NCBI GenBank assembly: GCA_964196325.1
Contig: CAXMST010000158.1
Location: forward strand, 1 to 14,897
Length of the DNA: 14,897 nt
Origin: CAXMST01 sp964196325
Lineage (GTDB): Bacteria > Actinomycetota > Thermoleophilia > Solirubrobacterales > 70-9
Direction: 5' to 3'
Translations under genes and position numbers: made by a program
Shown: piece after piece, positions 13,998 to 14,897 of the stretch
Layout of the letters: each line of letters opens with the position of its first letter
Numbering within the stretch: the stretch's first letter is position 1
The notes under the pieces: generated by a model
Seen by the model: the letters and a program-made list of their open reading frames with translations, nothing else
Database searches by the model: none
Told to the model about the DNA's origin: nothing

Positions 13998-14081
13998 TCC
14001 GGGGTGGCGAAATTGGCAGCCGCGCTTGACTGTTAATCAAGTGTCCGAAAGGACGTGTGGGTTCGAGTCCCACCCCCGGAG
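13998..14081 (+). tRNA. tRNA with Asn anticodon (GTT) on a class II, Leu-type body
   Basis: The cloverleaf can be drawn by hand. The acceptor stem is TCCGGGG (13998-14004) with CCCCGGA (14074-14080), seven perfect pairs, then G73 at 14081. The D stem is a 3-bp GCG/CGC (14007-14009 with 14021-14023). The anticodon stem is CTTGA/TCAAG (14025-14029 with 14037-14041) with the 7-base loop CTGTTAA, giving anticodon GTT at 14032-14034. The T arm is GTGGG, TTCGAGT, CCCAC (14057-14073). The variable region (14042-14056) has 15 bases with a stem GTCC/GGAC closed by GAAA, the mark of a class II tRNA. CCA is not encoded. The acceptor pair U1:A72, G73 and the anticodon loop match bacterial tRNA-Asn, whereas D arm and variable arm resemble tRNA-Leu. 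Asn identity is the most likely. Confidence 0.85.
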
Positions 14082-14098
14082 CTTCGATTGCCTAGCCG

Positions 14099-14897
14099 TT
14101 AGCGGGCTGGGCCGGCGGTCGCTCCCGGCTCGGGAGCCGGGGGGTCCGGGCCCGACTCCAGCTCGTCGAATCGCTTCGTCGGCAGCCGCCGGGTTGTCAG
14201 CAGTGCGGCCAGGGTGATCAGCGCGGCGAACAGGAAGGCCGTCTTCAGTGCGATCAGCTGGGCGTCCTGGTAGCCGTCGACGATCGCGTCGACCGTCTGC
14301 TCCTCGATCCCGGCCTCGGTCGCGCCGTCGCGGACCACGTCGGCGGCCACGAAGCTGCCGCCGGCGCTGATCGTCACCTGGACCTCCTGCTTGACCTCGT
14401 CCGGGATCCTCGGGTCCGATTCGACGTTGTTGGAGAACGCGACCAGTAGGCCGGAGATCACGACGGCCCCGAGCAGCGCCGTCCCCAGCGACGAGCCCAG
14501 CTGCTGGGCAGTGCCCTGCAGCCCGCCCGCCTCGCTGCGGTCACGGTCTCCGACCGCCGACTGCACGACGTTGCCGAGTTGTGAGACCACCAGCCCCATC
14601 CCGACGCCGAGAACGGCCATCGCCGCGAGGAACGAGCCGTTGTCGAGCTCCGGCTCGATCGTCTCCAGCAGCATCAACGCCGCGACGAACGTGATCGCGA
14701 GGCCGGTACGGACCAGCGGTCGCGCCGGGAACCGGGTTGAGAGCCGCGAGCCGAGTAGGGCCGCAACGAACAGCCCGATGGAGGCCGGGAGCATCCGCAC
14801 GCCGGTCTCGAGCGCATCGAGGCCGAGCACGATCTGCAGGTAGAGGGGGATCGTGAAGAAGATTCCCATCAGGATCAGGTTCTGCGCGAACAGCATC
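14099..14897 (-). CDS. DHA2-type MFS drug exporter, C-terminal half (5' end outside window)
   Basis: The minus-strand frame is open through the right edge of the window and ends at TAA (14099-14101). About 266 residues are visible, corresponding to the second half of a 14-helix major facilitator superfamily exporter of the EmrB/QacA (DHA2) type. Hydrophobic helices occupy about 3-25, 35-51, 64-80, 89-112 and 138-155, followed by a long extracytoplasmic loop (about 156-212) and a last helix at 215-234. 'LQGTAQQLGSSLGTALLGAVV' is typical of DHA2 helix 12-13. The cytoplasmic tail is Pro/Gly-rich and disordered. Proton-driven export of a toxic compound is likely; the substrate is unknown. The gene converges on the tRNA with only 17 bases between them and no visible terminator. 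Confidence 0.85.
   Translation of the reverse strand, partial: MLFAQNLILMGIFFTIPLYLQIVLGLDALETGVRMLPASIGLFVAALLGSRLSTRFPARPLVRTGLAITFVAALMLLETIEPELDNGSFLAAMAVLGVGMGLVVSQLGNVVQSAVGDRDRSEAGGLQGTAQQLGSSLGTALLGAVVISGLLVAFSNNVESDPRIPDEVKQEVQVTISAGGSFVAADVVRDGATEAGIEEQTVDAIVDGYQDAQLIALKTAFLFAALITLAALLTTRRLPTKRFDELESGPDPPAPEPGATAGPAR

Noticed and set aside
14042..14056. Extra hairpin in the tRNA as an intron or insertion
   Set aside because: It sits exactly at the variable-arm position, matches the class II TGTCC...GGACGT form and is accompanied by a class II D arm, so a long variable arm explains it better.
13998..14081. The tRNA as a prophage or island attachment site
   Set aside because: tRNA genes are frequent integration targets, but no integrase of that kind or repeated 3' tRNA half is visible nearby; xerD is the housekeeping type and lies far away.
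1..14897. CRISPR array, insertion sequence, toxin-antitoxin or restriction cassette
   Set aside because: No spaced direct repeats, terminal inverted repeats with a transposase, or matching gene pairs were found. The HNH gene stands alone without a methyltransferase.

Overview
The window looks like a chromosomal stretch from a high-GC actinobacterium. My best guess is a member of Thermoleophilia / Solirubrobacterales. The reasons are the strong G/C bias at third codon positions, frequent GTG starts, genes of mostly actinobacterial distribution (mctB, DUF3866), and a housekeeping order resembling the mctB-pyrG-xerD and recO-dgt-dnaG neighbourhoods of other Actinomycetota. The lineage is an inference; no rRNA is present.

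Layout: 1-1190 holds the 3' end of a MctB-type gene, coupled by a GTGA overlap to a MraY/WecA-superfamily membrane transferase. 1282-3496 holds pyrG (CTP synthase) and a flavin/F420 split-barrel protein whose start is unclear. 3540-5728 is a pair, an M20 metallopeptidase overlapped by a DUF3866 gene. 5781-8677 holds xerD, mutM (fpg) and a P1-family N-terminal-nucleophile hydrolase. 8758-13345 holds recO, a TauE/SafE permease, a dGTPase-like HD hydrolase (dgt) and dnaG primase, the last two overlapping as GTGA. 13368-13946 is a small HTH + zinc-knuckle + HNH protein. 13998-14081 is a tRNA gene, and 14099-14897 is the C-terminal half of a DHA2-type MFS exporter on the minus strand.

All genes except the exporter lie on the plus strand. 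Their functions are mainly nucleotide supply, DNA replication and repair (pyrG, dgt, dnaG, xerD, mutM, recO) plus envelope or transport functions. No stretch longer than 300 bases lacks a gene. Several genes have a TAnnnT-like hexamer 6-7 bases before a GTG start, an arrangement that suggests leaderless mRNAs.

The most unusual object is the tRNA. It has the GTT (Asn) anticodon, a U1:A72 first pair and a G73 discriminator, as expected for tRNA-Asn. Its body is that of a class II tRNA: a 15-base variable region with a 4-bp stem and GAAA loop, and a Leu-type D arm. It sits 51 bases after the HNH gene. Most long minus-strand open frames are antisense shadows of these genes.
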